NCBI GenBank assembly: GCA_963773635.1
Contig: CAVZBW010000005.1
Span: 434,001 to 498,000 of the forward strand
Reading direction: 5' to 3'
Source of the DNA: CAVZBW01 sp963773635
GTDB lineage: Bacteria; Actinomycetota; Acidimicrobiia; Acidimicrobiales; RAAP-2
DNA: 64,000 bases
In this document: positions 15,999-24,879 of the stretch, piece by piece
How positions within the stretch are numbered: the stretch's first letter is position 1
Layout: each line of letters begins with the position of its first letter
Notes under the pieces: model-generated
Database searches by the model: none
Seen by the model: only the letters and a program-made list of their open reading frames with translations
What the model was told of the DNA's origin: nothing
Program-made: the position numbers and the translations under genes

Positions 15999-17450
15999 TT
16001 GCTCTTCACCTACCTCTTCCGCGAATTGCGGCGGCGTCATCGCCAGGCTTTGGTTGTTGCTATTGGGCTCGCCGTCGGCATCGGCCTCGTTATCACGGTC
16101 AGTGCGGCCTCGAGCGGCGTCAAGACGGCGCAAACCAAGGTCTTGCACTCGCTCTACGGAGTCGGGACCGATATCACGGTCACCAAGACGGCCACGGGTG
16201 GACAGTTCGGTCAGCGATTCGCAGGGCCTGGTCAAGCGCCTTCCGGCTCCGGCACGATCGACCGCACCACCATTCGGCCAACGGCGGGATCCGGCACCCT
16301 CACCGATGCAGATGTCGCCACCGCCCGCAGGATCAGTGGTGTCAACGCCGCCGCGGCCAGCCTCGGGCTCCAGGTGACCCACATTTCGGGAACCTTTGGT
16401 AGCTCGTCGGGTTCCACGTCGGGCGGCTTCCCGAACATCAACCTCACGACCACCTCGCTCATGGGAGTCCAGCCGACGTCCAGCGGGATTGGGGCCCTGT
16501 CCTCCTCCCAGATCGTGTCGGGGAAGTACTTCTCGTCTGCCGCCGCCACCAAGGACGCCATCGTCTCATCGACCTATGCGAGCGGACACAGCTTGAAGGT
16601 GGGGTCGACCTTCACCCTGGACGGCAACTCGCTGACCGTCATCGGCGTGGCCAAGGTGTCCTCCTCCTCGGCGACGGCGGCGGATGTGTACGTGACGCTG
16701 CGCGAAGCCCAAGGCCTGGCGAGCCTCTCCGGCAAGGTCACCACGATCTATGTCAGCGCCACCAGCGCATCGGAGGTGCCCAGCGTTCAACGGCAGCTGA
16801 AGACCCTCCTTCCTGGGGCGACCATCACCACCTCCTCCGACCTCGCGAACGAGGTGTCCGGCTCCCTCTCGAGCGCCTCCAACCTCGCCAACACGCTGGG
16901 CAAGTGGCTGTCGATCTTGGTGCTGATCGCCGCCTTCCTGGTCGCCGCCCTGCTCATGATGGCCGCGGTCTCTCGAAGGGTGCGGGAATTCGGGACCCTC
17001 AAGGCGATCGGCTGGCGGACCCGCCGAGTGGTGGGACAGGTCATGAGCGAGGGGGCGGCGCTCGGCATCGCCGGCGGCATCCTGGGCATCATCCTGGGCG
17101 TGATCGGAGCCGAGCTCGTGAGCCTCGTGGCGCCGACCCTCTCGGCGACCGTCGGACCCTCATTCGCAACCGGAGGGTCGGCCAACGGGCCACCCGGAGG
17201 CTTCGGCGGTGGCAATGGCGGGCTTGGCGGAGCCAATGCTCCGTCTGGACGACCGTCCGGTGGCGGTTTCGGGGCTCGGGCGGCCGATCTGACCCACACC
17301 GTTCTCGTACACCTCAGCGCCCCGATTCAAGGGAGTGCCGTCGGCCTGGCCATTGTGCTGGCCGTTGCAGGCGGTTTGATCGCAGGCGCCTTCGGAGCGT
17401 GGCGAGCCGCCCGCCTTCGTCCGGCCGATGCCCTGCGGCAGGTCGAGTAG
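15999..17450 (+). CDS. MacB/FtsX-type ABC transporter permease
   Basis: A 483-residue permease. The first membrane helix is LVVAIGLAVGIGLVITV; a periplasmic-type MacB-PCD-like domain follows (about residues 45-290, rich in Ser/Thr, with MGVQPTSSGIG and GKYFSS). The FtsX domain has helices at LSILVLIAAFLVAALLMMA, GAALGIAGGILGIILG and GLAIVLAVAGGLIAGAFG, plus the coupling motif REFGTLKAIGWR. A glycine/proline-rich loop (SANGPPGGFGGGNGG and on) lies before the last helix. TTG 15999 is chosen because GGGAG at 15984-15988 precedes it and the membrane topology begins there. With the ATPase at 17474 it forms a MacB-like exporter pair, possibly for peptides, lipids or an antibiotic. Confidence 0.85.
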   Translation: MLFTYLFRELRRRHRQALVVAIGLAVGIGLVITVSAASSGVKTAQTKVLHSLYGVGTDITVTKTATGGQFGQRFAGPGQAPSGSGTIDRTTIRPTAGSGTLTDADVATARRISGVNAAAASLGLQVTHISGTFGSSSGSTSGGFPNINLTTTSLMGVQPTSSGIGALSSSQIVSGKYFSSAAATKDAIVSSTYASGHSLKVGSTFTLDGNSLTVIGVAKVSSSSATAADVYVTLREAQGLASLSGKVTTIYVSATSASEVPSVQRQLKTLLPGATITTSSDLANEVSGSLSSASNLANTLGKWLSILVLIAAFLVAALLMMAAVSRRVREFGTLKAIGWRTRRVVGQVMSEGAALGIAGGILGIILGVIGAELVSLVAPTLSATVGPSFATGGSANGPPGGFGGGNGGLGGANAPSGRPSGGGFGARAADLTHTVLVHLSAPIQGSAVGLAIVLAVAGGLIAGAFGAWRAARLRPADALRQVE

Positions 17451-17473
17451 TGGCCAACGAACAGTGACGGGAG

Positions 17474-18169
17474 ATGGGTGTGTATCGGCTAGAGCACGTG
17501 TCGAAGCGGTTCGAGCAGCGGCGACGCAGTGTCGTGGCGCTCAATGACGTCAGCGTGGAGATCCAGGCCGGGGAACTGTTGGCGATTCAAGGGCCCACCG
17601 GCCAGGGGAAGACGACTCTCCTGCAAATGCTCGGTGGATTGGATCGCCCGAGCTCCGGTCAGGTCTATTTCGAGCGCGCCGACCTGGCCCGAATGAAGGA
17701 GAACGAGCTGGCCGACCTACGGGCCGAAGCGTTTGGGTTCGTCTTCCAGACGTTCAACCTGATTCCCACCCTTACCGCCGCCGAGAACGTCGAAACGGCC
17801 CTGGTTCCCCTGAAGGTCCCTGCGGACATCCGGCGCACGCGGGCACAGCAGGCGCTCGAGGAGCTGCAGCTCGGCAACCGGGCCGAGCACCTGCCGTCGG
17901 AGCTTTCCGGGGGGCAGCAGCAACGGGTGGCGATTGCGCGGGCCCTGGTGAAGGAGCCGCGTGTCCTCTTGGCCGACGAGCCGACCGGGAATCTCGACGA
18001 GCAGACGAGGGACGACATCGTCAACCTCCTGGAGTCACTGTGGCGTGAGCGCGGTCTCACCATCATCTTCGTGACGCACGACAGCACGATCGCTCGCCGT
18101 GCCGGGCGCACCCTCTGGATCAAGAAGGGTCAACTGTCCGTACGGTCCCGATCCGGAGCACGGCGTTAG
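17474..18169 (+). CDS. ABC transporter ATP-binding protein, MacB/LolD type
   Basis: 231 residues with Walker A GPTGQGKTT, Q-loop FVFQTFNLIPTLTAAENV, signature LSGGQQQR, Walker B VLLADEPTGNLD and H-loop THD, in the spacing of MacB/LolD ATPases. ATG 17474 is the first start, but GGGAG lies immediately before it; GTG 17480 has better spacing and may be the real start. The gene begins 23 nt after the permease stop and completes the exporter. Walker A reads GPTGQGKT rather than GPSGSGKT, a mild departure that keeps the GxxGxGKT frame. Confidence 0.9.
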   Translation: MGVYRLEHVSKRFEQRRRSVVALNDVSVEIQAGELLAIQGPTGQGKTTLLQMLGGLDRPSSGQVYFERADLARMKENELADLRAEAFGFVFQTFNLIPTLTAAENVETALVPLKVPADIRRTRAQQALEELQLGNRAEHLPSELSGGQQQRVAIARALVKEPRVLLADEPTGNLDEQTRDDIVNLLESLWRERGLTIIFVTHDSTIARRAGRTLWIKKGQLSVRSRSGARR

Positions 18170-18519
18170 TTGACAGCTGCGTAAGCGTGGCTGATGTCGA
18201 CGGTAGCTGTCCGGTCTCAACAAAAGTGGCGAGGATGACCAGGACTTCATCAATCACTTGAGACAGCTGGCCGGGCGGCCATCTCAATCGGGTTGGCGAA
18301 TCCAAAACGTCCGCTGCGGGTGGAGGATTTGGGCCGAATGGTTGCTCTGGCTGACCTGGAGCACGGTATTTCCGGGCGGACGACGCCCCAGTATCAAATT
18401 GGGTGGCCCGGACTCGCCCCACGACGTCTGGGCCGAGGGAGCCTGCTGAGCCTTCGTTGTGGACGGTCCGGCTTATGGCCGGCCGTGGCGAGAGGTGTCT
18501 TGGATGTGATCCCCTGCAA
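18170..18519. other. Intergenic stretch without a recognised gene
   Basis: I find no supported coding sequence here. A 7-base inverted repeat GACAGCT / AGCTGTC (18172-18178 and 18205-18211, 26-base loop) lies just after the ABC ATPase stop; it is weak and has no T-run. The promoter of the next gene begins at 18520. Confidence 0.4.
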
Positions 18520-18548
18520 TTGAGCCCCCTCAATCCATGCAAGATAAT
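18520..18548 (+). promoter_or_regulatory. Sigma-70-type promoter giving a leaderless mRNA
   Basis: TTGAGC (18520-18525), a 17-base spacer and GATAAT (18543-18548) lie 7 nt before the GTG at 18556. Transcription would begin at or within a base or two of the start codon, which also explains the absence of a ribosome-binding site. Confidence 0.65.
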
Positions 18549-18555
18549 CACGCAC

Positions 18556-19485
18556 GTGCCAAGCGCCCGGCGGATCACGCTCACCATCCAGCTGCCCAGC
18601 GGTGCGACCTACGGCGCCTGGCTAGCCGCAGACTGGCGCCGGCTCTTGGACCTGGCTCGAACGGCCGAGGACGCCGGGGCCGACCGGCTGGTGGTCGTCG
18701 ACCATGTCCTCATGGGAACCCACGCCGACGAGCAATATCACTGGTCAAAACGCCCGTTTCCTCCGCCGGACACACCGTTCCTCGAACCGCTGTCCTCGCT
18801 CGGAGCGGTGGCCGCGGTCACCCACCGGGTCCGGCTCTCTACACGCATCCTCATCGCCCCCTTGCGCCCCGCTGCTCTCTTGGCCAAGAGCGTGGCCACC
18901 CTGGACGTGTTGTCGGGCGGGCGTATGGAGCTGGGCGTTGGCGTGGGCTGGCAGCGCGAGGAGTACGACGCCCAGGGACTGGAGTGGAGCAAGCGAGGTG
19001 AGCTGCTCACCGACACCATGGGCGCCTGCCGGGCCCTCTGGAGCGGATCGCCCTGCTCGTTTCGCTCCGCCAGCGTGACCTTCGAGGACGTGTACTGCGC
19101 GCCCCGGCCGATCCAGACCCGCCTCCCCGTGTGGTTCGGTGGGGTTCTCCACTCAAAGAACCTGGCCCGACTCGTCGACCTGGGCGATGGGTGGATTCCG
19201 ATCATGACGGCCCGCCTGGAGGACGTACGCCAGGGTGCGGAAGCCCTGCAACGCGCCGCCAGGGCCGCCGGCCGCGCTGATCTGCAGGTGCAAGCACCGA
19301 TCCCCGTGCTGCGCGGTGAGGACGGCCTCCCGGACGTCGGGCGGACGTTGGCCCAGGTGCCGGAGGCTCTCGAGGCGGGGGCCACCGATGTCTTCTTTAG
19401 CCTGGCCGAGCTGTCACCCGACCCCGAGCGGGCCGCCCCGATCCTGGTCGAGCTGACCCGGCGCCTGGCCGCCGAGCTGGAATAG
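18556..19485 (+). CDS. Luciferase-like monooxygenase family oxidoreductase, probably F420-dependent
   Basis: A 309-residue TIM-barrel protein of the LLM class, closest in pattern to the family named for Rv2161c-like F420 enzymes. Visible features are AEDAGADRLVVVDHVLMG, HRVRLSTRILIAPLRP, LDVLSGGRMELGVGVGWQREEYDA and PVWFGGVLHSKNLARL. Such enzymes use reduced F420 or FMN to reduce or oxidise small substrates. The GTG at 18556 is supported by a promoter ending 7 nt upstream, while the long upstream open frame is not protein-like. The P450 start follows the stop by 11 nt, so the two probably form an operon. Confidence 0.83.
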   Translation: MPSARRITLTIQLPSGATYGAWLAADWRRLLDLARTAEDAGADRLVVVDHVLMGTHADEQYHWSKRPFPPPDTPFLEPLSSLGAVAAVTHRVRLSTRILIAPLRPAALLAKSVATLDVLSGGRMELGVGVGWQREEYDAQGLEWSKRGELLTDTMGACRALWSGSPCSFRSASVTFEDVYCAPRPIQTRLPVWFGGVLHSKNLARLVDLGDGWIPIMTARLEDVRQGAEALQRAARAAGRADLQVQAPIPVLRGEDGLPDVGRTLAQVPEALEAGATDVFFSLAELSPDPERAAPILVELTRRLAAELE

Positions 19486-19496
19486 GTGACGGTCCG

Positions 19497-20648
19497 ATGA
19501 CGCTGTCGTACGAGCCCCACTCGCCGGCCTTCCTCGAGGACCCGTGGGAGTTCTATCGGATGCTGCGCGACCACCATCCCGTCTACCGTGACCCGCGCAC
19601 TGGGTCCTATCTGATCTCGCGTTTCGACGACGTCTGGGCCGTCACCAACGACTGGCCCCTGTTTCGATCGGGATCGCCCTCGGGCAGCCGGAACCACTTC
19701 GCATCCATGGACCCTCCCCGGCATGACGAGCACCGCCAGAAGGTGGCCCACCTGTTTACCCCGAGCGCCAATCGTCGGCGCGCCGCCGAGGTGGAGTCGA
19801 TGTGTCAATCGCTGGTAGCGCCCCTGGCGGGCCGCGCCAGCTTCGATGCGGTGACCGACTTTGCCGCCCACCTGCCCAACATGGTGATCAGCCGCATCGT
19901 CGGCCTGCCGGACAGCCTGGCAGAGGAGTTCCGCCTGAAGTCCCTCGCCTTGGCCGAGGTGACGGACACGCCCGACTATCTCCGGGCCGTGTGCGAACTG
20001 GAGGAGGTCGCGCGGGCCGCGGTGGGAGAGAGGGGACGCTTGGCGGCCGGTGGAGTCATGGAGGTCCTGGCCAACGACGCCGCCCCGGATGCGCTGGACG
20101 ACGAGGAGATGGTCGGACTGGTGACCAATCTGGTCCTGGCCGGCACCGACACGGTGACCAACTTGATCGGCAGTGCCATTGTGCTCCTCGACCGCCGGCC
20201 AGAGCTGGTCGACCGCCTGGCCTCCGACGACGCCCTTTTCCCCCGCCTGATCGAGGAGGTGCTGCGGTTCGAGTCGCCGGTTCAGGTCCTTTGGCGCCAC
20301 ACCAGTGCACCCACGGTGCTGCACGGCATCAGGATCCCGGCGGGGGCCGAAATCCGACTTCTGTGGGGTGCGGCCAATCGCGACCACCGGGAGTTCGAGG
20401 ACCCGGACCGTTTCGTCTGTGATCGGAGGATCCGTCGACACCTCGGTTTCGGCCACGGCATCCACTTCTGCCTCGGAGCAGCGTTGGCCCGACTGGAGGC
20501 CCGGTCAGCCCTTCAGGCCCTCATCCCGTTGCTCCATCGGTTCCGCGTCGATGACCGGGAGCTCGTGCGGCTGCGCTCGGCCACCTTCCGGGGCTACGAG
20601 AGGGTTCCGTTGGTCCGTGGATGGCATTCTCGGCACCGACAGGGATGA
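19497..20648 (+). CDS. Cytochrome P450
   Basis: 383 residues, a usual length for soluble bacterial P450s. The I-helix is LVLAGTDTVTN (215-221), the K-helix EVLR (254-257), and the heme loop GFGHGIHFCLGAALAR with Cys325 as thiolate ligand. PPRHDEHRQKV near residue 73 is the usual C-helix region. The enzyme would insert oxygen into an organic substrate with electrons from a ferredoxin and its reductase, neither of which is nearby. It follows the LLM oxidoreductase by 11 nt and precedes a ferritin-fold VioB-like gene, so the three may act on one secondary metabolite or xenobiotic. Confidence 0.9.
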   Translation: MTLSYEPHSPAFLEDPWEFYRMLRDHHPVYRDPRTGSYLISRFDDVWAVTNDWPLFRSGSPSGSRNHFASMDPPRHDEHRQKVAHLFTPSANRRRAAEVESMCQSLVAPLAGRASFDAVTDFAAHLPNMVISRIVGLPDSLAEEFRLKSLALAEVTDTPDYLRAVCELEEVARAAVGERGRLAAGGVMEVLANDAAPDALDDEEMVGLVTNLVLAGTDTVTNLIGSAIVLLDRRPELVDRLASDDALFPRLIEEVLRFESPVQVLWRHTSAPTVLHGIRIPAGAEIRLLWGAANRDHREFEDPDRFVCDRRIRRHLGFGHGIHFCLGAALARLEARSALQALIPLLHRFRVDDRELVRLRSATFRGYERVPLVRGWHSRHRQG

Positions 20649-20828
20649 AGCGTGTTCTATCTACGATCTTGATCCAGCCGGACTGATCGGCGAACTTCGA
20701 GAATGGCCCGGCACGCCATGCCCGTCGGCACCTTGGCTTCGTGGAAGTCCCAGACGCTCGTTGGTGGTATGTCTACAAGATGACCGCTCTTATCGTCAGG
20801 GTTGAACTGGAAAGCAAGGGAGTCTGTT

Positions 20829-22479
20829 ATGCCTACTGCCCCGGACGCCGATGAGTCCACGATCAGCCTGCCCGGTCCGGATGAGGGAATCGGTTTCACG
20901 GAGCACATCGAGCCGCTCTTCAGGGCGAGCGATCGAGAGGCGATGAAGTGGGCCTTCGATCTGGCCACCTATGCCGACGTGACCAGCAATGCCGCGGCGA
21001 TCCTGCAGCGACTCCGCGCCGGCTCGATGCCCTGTGACGGGCCGTGGCCGTCGGCGCGGATCGCCGTGTTCCAGCGTTGGGTGGACGGAGGAATGCCCGA
21101 ATCGGTAGCGACTTCGACCAGGGGAGCGATCCACCAAGACGCAGGGGACGAATCAACGGTTGCCGTCGAAGAGAAACCCATCGGTGGGCGGCTAGCCAGT
21201 CTGATCAAGCTGCGATCGGATACCCCCGAAGGCGACCGACCTCTCGTGATCGAACACCGCGAGCCGTTGATCTACATGCTCTGCGCCGCCGCCGAGCTCG
21301 AGCACGCGCTGATGTGCGAGTACCTGTTCGCGGCGTTCACGCTGAAACGCTCCACGGGTGAGGGTCTGAGCGAAGATCAGCTCGGCTGCGGTCGAGCGAT
21401 GGCGACAGACGCTCTTGCTGGTCGCCAAGCAAGAGATGCTCCATCTCGCGATCAACTGCAACCTCGTGAACGCGCTCGGAGCTAGCCCTCATCTGTCCCG
21501 TCCGAATCTGCCCCAGCCGGCGAGGCATTACCCGAGTGGCGTGCAGCTCACGTTGCTGCCGTTCGGGGAGCAAGCGCTGCGGCACTTCCTCTATCTCGAG
21601 CGCCCCGAGGGCATGGACTTCGACGACGCCGACGGTCTCGCCGCGGTCGAGCGCGCCGTACCGGTGATGGGCGAGCAGGAGATCGCGCCCCACCTTCAGG
21701 AGTTCGCGACCGTTGGCCATCTCTACCGCTCGATCGAAGCGGGCTTTCGCCACCTCGCCGAAAAGATGGGTGAAGACCAGCTGTTCGTCGTACCTGCTTC
21801 CGGCCAAGTCGGAGGCGAGCTCTTCGGTTGGCCACAGCTCCGACCGATCACCTGCGTCGACGACGTGGTCCGGGCGATCGAGACCATCGTCGAACAGGGT
21901 GAAGGGCCACGGGGAGATTGGCGTAACGCCCACTTCGGACGCTTCTTGAGCGTCCTAGACGAGTTTCTCGCGATGCGCGTGGCGAACCCTGGAGTGGAAT
22001 TTGCCCGACCCGTGCTTCCGGCGCTCGTGCGGCCTCCCGAGAACGGCGAGCCCGCCGATCTGATCAGCGATCCGAAGAGCGCAGCCATCGCCGACCTCGG
22101 CAATGTCGCCTACGAGGTCCTCCTCCAGCTTCTCTACCGCCTCCTCAGCCGCGTGGACGAGAACGATGAGCAGATGAAGATCCTCTCGCAGGTCGCCGTT
22201 GGGCTGATGTTCGATGTGATCGAGCCACTGGGTGAGATCCTGACCACCTTGCCCGTCGGGCCCGAACATCCGGGCCGGACCGCTGGGCCGAGCTTCGAGC
22301 TCTTCTACCAGCCCGACTACCTGCTCCCGCACCGAACCGCGGCCTGGCTGATCATGGCGGAGCACCTCAGCGACGCCGCTGATCTCGTGGAGGCTCAGGG
22401 CGAAGGCGAGCCGCGGCTTGATCCCGTGGCCGAAGCCCTCCGGCGACACGCGGGTGTGCTTCGAGCACACAGCCGCTAG
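20829..22479 (+). CDS. VioB-like ferritin-fold protein (single frameshift)
   Basis: The N-terminal part (about residues 15-75, FTEHIEPLFRASDREAMKWAFDL then GSMPCDGPWPSARIAVFQRWVDGG) is a module often found before this domain. The ferritin-like domain related to the VioB iminophenyl-pyruvate dimer synthase follows, with EHALMCEYLFAAFTLK and KQEMLHLAINCNLVNALG supplying Glu/His ligands. Between them, at ctcggctgc (21381-21389), the frame changes; removing one G at 21384/21385 restores AAVERWRQTLLLVAKQEM and an open frame to 22479 (550 codons). ATG 20829 follows AAGGGAG. VioB enzymes couple oxidised amino-acid imines; here only the fold and position beside a P450 are known, not the reaction. Confidence 0.7.
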
Positions 22480-22489
22480 GTGAGAGCAG

Positions 22490-23083
22490 ATGAACACCGG
22501 GCGCCTGGAGTCGTTCAGCGACGGCGTCCTCGCCGTTGCCATCACTTTGCTGTCCCTCGACCTCGTGGTTCGCGGACCTGGGCATGGGACTCTCGCCCAC
22601 CAGCTCACGCAGCGGTGGCCGTCCTTCGCCTCCTACGTCGTGAGCTTCTTGGTCATCGGGATCATCTGGATGAATCACCGTTCGTTGTTCTCGAACCTCG
22701 AGGAGATCGATCGCGTTGCGCTCTTCCTCAACCTGCTCCTACTTCTTTTTGTGGTCGCGATCCCGTTCGCCACGGCCACCATGGCCGAGTACTTGCGCGT
22801 CGGGGGGAGCGACTCGCACCTGGCGGCCGCCCTCTATGCCTTCGTGTCATTGGGTATGGGCCTCGCCTTCGCCATGATGTTTCAGTGGTCCTCGCGCCAT
22901 GGGCATTTCCGCATCGCCCTCGATCCCAGAGCCCGGAGAACCGCCTTTGTGCGCTTCAGCATCGGAAATCTGGCCTATGTACTGGCCTTCGGCCTAGCGT
23001 TTGTGAGCGCCTGGCTGACACTCGTGATCGTGGCTCTCGTCGCCATCTACTACAGCTTCGAGCAAATAGCCGTAGCGAAATGA
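22490..23083 (+). CDS. TMEM175-family (DUF1211) membrane protein, putative potassium channel
   Basis: 197 residues and six predicted membrane helices. The N-terminus RLESFSDGVLAVAITLLSLDL carries the FSDGVxA signature of TMEM175 proteins. Further helices are SYVVSFLVIGIIWMNH, LFLNLLLLLFVVAIPF, ALYAFVSLGMGLAFAMMF, IGNLAYVLAFGLAFVSAW and a last one before the short polar end. Bacterial TMEM175 proteins form tetrameric K+ channels. ATG 22490 lies 10 nt after the previous stop. Confidence 0.85.
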   Translation: MNTGRLESFSDGVLAVAITLLSLDLVVRGPGHGTLAHQLTQRWPSFASYVVSFLVIGIIWMNHRSLFSNLEEIDRVALFLNLLLLLFVVAIPFATATMAEYLRVGGSDSHLAAALYAFVSLGMGLAFAMMFQWSSRHGHFRIALDPRARRTAFVRFSIGNLAYVLAFGLAFVSAWLTLVIVALVAIYYSFEQIAVAK

Positions 23084-23336
23084 ACGACCGCTGACCAGAA
23101 TTGTCGGAACTCGAGTCGTAGTGCCAAGAGGCGCCGGGGTCGAGCCAAGACAGCCTCCGAGTCGCCGGCAGGGGAGTAGCCGACCGGGTTCATCGGGAAT
23201 CGCTCGGTTGGCCGGGTCAGGGCAGAGAGGGGTCGGCCTCTCCCCACCTCGGTTGGGCCTCCACCGACCACCGCGGCTCAAGCGCCAGCACCTGCCGCGC
23301 CGGCGCCGCCCGAAAGTCCGGTCCCCCAGGTCGCCG

Positions 23337-23519
23337 GTGCACTACTGCACGAACTGTGAGAGCCAACTGGCCGAGGGGAGCCGCTTCTTCTGTGGGTCGT
23401 GCGAGGCCATCCGGGAGTTCCGGTTCACGGCTGAGCCTGCGTACCGCCGCAAGCCGCCCCGCCTATCGCCGGACCGACGTCGTAAATGCCCTATGGGATC
23501 ACTTGTCAAGGATCCTTGA
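23337..23519 (+). CDS. Possible small zinc-ribbon protein
   Basis: A GTG at 23337 opens a 60-codon frame beginning HYCTNCESQLAEGSRFFCGSCEAI, whose two CxxC pairs spaced by 13 residues fit a zinc ribbon. The remainder is basic and low in structure. The end overlaps the palindrome and -35 element of the HTH gene, which is unusual, and the ribosome site is weak. The 250 bp before it (23084-23336) show no other gene. Confidence 0.4.
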   Translation: MHYCTNCESQLAEGSRFFCGSCEAIREFRFTAEPAYRRKPPRLSPDRRRKCPMGSLVKDP

Positions 23520-23520
23520 C
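23505..23520. promoter_or_regulatory. Perfect 16-bp palindromic operator overlapping a -35 box
   Basis: GTCAAGGATCCTTGAC reads identically on both strands. Its right end is the TTGAC of the -35 element of the promoter for the small HTH gene at 23551, so a dimer bound here would block RNA polymerase. The HTH product itself is a natural candidate for the ligand (autoregulation), but this is inference. Confidence 0.6.
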
Positions 23521-23544
23521 GCCTGGCGTTGGGCTGCTCACAAT
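23516..23544 (+). promoter_or_regulatory. Strong promoter for leaderless transcription of the HTH gene
   Basis: TTGACG (23516-23521), a 17-base spacer and CACAAT (23539-23544) end 6 nt before the ATG at 23551. The transcript should begin at or beside the start codon. No ribosome-binding site is present, consistent with leaderless translation. Confidence 0.65.
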
Positions 23545-23550
23545 GGGCTC

Positions 23551-23880
23551 ATGACCGGGAGTGGTGCTTGGGACGACTGGGAGCGGCTGCGGGGGAGCCC
23601 AGACCCCGATCCGATCGAGGTGCTGAGGGCAATTTCGTCCTTCCAGAGGTATTTCGCAGCAATCGAAAAGGAAGCTGTCAACGTTGCTCGATCCCAGAAC
23701 CGCACATGGCATGAGATTGGTGCCGCACTGGGCAGATCTCGCCAGGCGGTGTGGCAACGCGCGGCCTCGCAAAGTGACGAAGCGACCTCGGCACGTTGGC
23801 AAGCCCTCGGGCAACAGATGGAAGACTCGTGGGCGAGGTCAGCCGAAGTCCGTCATAGCGTGGGGTTGTCGCCTCCGTAG
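23551..23880 (+). CDS. Small helix-turn-helix protein
   Basis: A 109-residue protein. The N-terminal half is helical (PIEVLRAISSFQRYFAAIEKEAVNVARS) and leads into an HTH: RTWHEIGAALGRSRQAVWQRAA, in which SRQAVWQR looks like the recognition helix. The pattern resembles small actinobacterial HTH proteins of unknown function. The ATG at 23551 is fixed by the promoter ending 6 nt upstream. The palindrome over the -35 box suggests autoregulation. Confidence 0.72.
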   Translation: MTGSGAWDDWERLRGSPDPDPIEVLRAISSFQRYFAAIEKEAVNVARSQNRTWHEIGAALGRSRQAVWQRAASQSDEATSARWQALGQQMEDSWARSAEVRHSVGLSPP

Positions 23881-23911
23881 GCATCGGCGAGAGTCCAAGA
23901 TTGGTGCAACT

Positions 23912-23929
23912 GGCAGGCGAGCGCCTGCC
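23912..23929. terminator. GC-rich hairpin after the HTH gene
   Basis: GGCAGGCG and CGCCTGCC are perfect inverted repeats separated by AG, 31 nt after the HTH stop. There is no T-run, so it would be an atypical terminator. The rest of 23881-24193 shows no supported gene. Confidence 0.35.
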
Positions 23930-24193
23930 CCAAACTCCGGATCAGTGATCCGCTCGGCCATTCGGGAGCGGGCCCTCGCGAGCGAAAGTCCGCCGCCACC
24001 GAGCCGTTGGAAGAACCGAAGATGCCTAACAAGCGCTCCGTGCGTGGCCAATCCGCCGCCGCCCTCTATGGCCGATTTGGCCCAGACATCGGGGCTGTGC
24101 CGATATAACGGCGCGGAGGCGCAAGAATTCGTAGTCGTACGGGGGGGAGTGTGACAAACCTCCTCATAGCGGGAGCAGGAGAAGGAGTACTCA

Positions 24194-24859
24194 ATGTCGA
24201 GATTGCTCGTGCGCAACTACTCGATCTCGCTCGATGGCTACGGCGCGGGGCCCCGCCAAGATCTCGACAATCCCCTCGGGATTGGGGGCACGCAGCTCCA
24301 CGAATGGATCTTCGCCACCCGCAGCGGCAATCAGATGATCGGCAGAGAAGGCGGTACTGAGGAGCTTGACGACGCATTCTTCTCGGAACGGGGATCTGGC
24401 ATCGGTGCCACCATCATGGGTCGGAACATGTTCGGCCCGATCCGTGGCCCGTGGGGGAAGAGCGAGTGGACGGGCTGGTGGGGAGAAGAGCCGCCCTTCC
24501 ATCACGCAGTATTCGTACTGACGCACCACCCGCGTCCTCCTCTCGAAATGCAAGGGGGAACCACCTTCCATTTCATCGACGGCGGGATCGAAGCAGCTCT
24601 CAGCGCAGCCTTTGAAGCTGCTGGTGACCGTGATGTTCTTGTGGGGGGCGGGGCGGCCACCATCAGGCAATACCTTCGTGCTTCGCTCATCGATGAGATG
24701 CATCTCGCAGTTGTGCCTGTGTTGCTCGGAAGCGGCGAACGACTCTTCGAGGATCTCGGTTCCAGCACGGACAACTACGGCTGCATCGAACACGTCAGTT
24801 CGCCCGCCGTAACCCACGTCCGCATCGCACGGACGGGTCGTGGCGCGATACCCCGCTGA
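24194..24859 (+). CDS. Dihydrofolate-reductase-family protein (RibD C-terminal type)
   Basis: 221 residues. The start SRLLVRNYSISLDGYGAGP matches the DHFR/RibD_C fold (ISLDG), followed by IGATIMGRNMFGPIRGPW and, near the end, DVLVGGGAATIRQYLRASLIDEMHLAVVPVLLGSGERLFEDL. These are the NADPH-binding and dimer elements of the family. It is probably a reductase of a pterin- or pyrimidine-like or unrelated substrate; it is not a housekeeping folA by sequence. ATG 24194 is preceded by GGAGCAGGAGAAGGAG, a strong ribosome site. Confidence 0.83.
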   Translation: MSRLLVRNYSISLDGYGAGPRQDLDNPLGIGGTQLHEWIFATRSGNQMIGREGGTEELDDAFFSERGSGIGATIMGRNMFGPIRGPWGKSEWTGWWGEEPPFHHAVFVLTHHPRPPLEMQGGTTFHFIDGGIEAALSAAFEAAGDRDVLVGGGAATIRQYLRASLIDEMHLAVVPVLLGSGERLFEDLGSSTDNYGCIEHVSSPAVTHVRIARTGRGAIPR

Positions 24860-24879
24860 GATCCGAAGAGTCTGCATGA

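Noticed and set aside
18172..18211. Inverted repeat GACAGCT/AGCTGTC as a terminator of the ABC operon
   Set aside because: Only 7 bp with a 26-base loop and no T-run; too weak to call.
3170..21400. Programmed +1 frameshifting at CUC-GGC in the CMD-SDR and VioB-like genes
   Set aside because: No stimulatory element (stop codon or anti-SD-like site) is apparent and other genes show the same one-base excess in different contexts, so sequence error is simpler.
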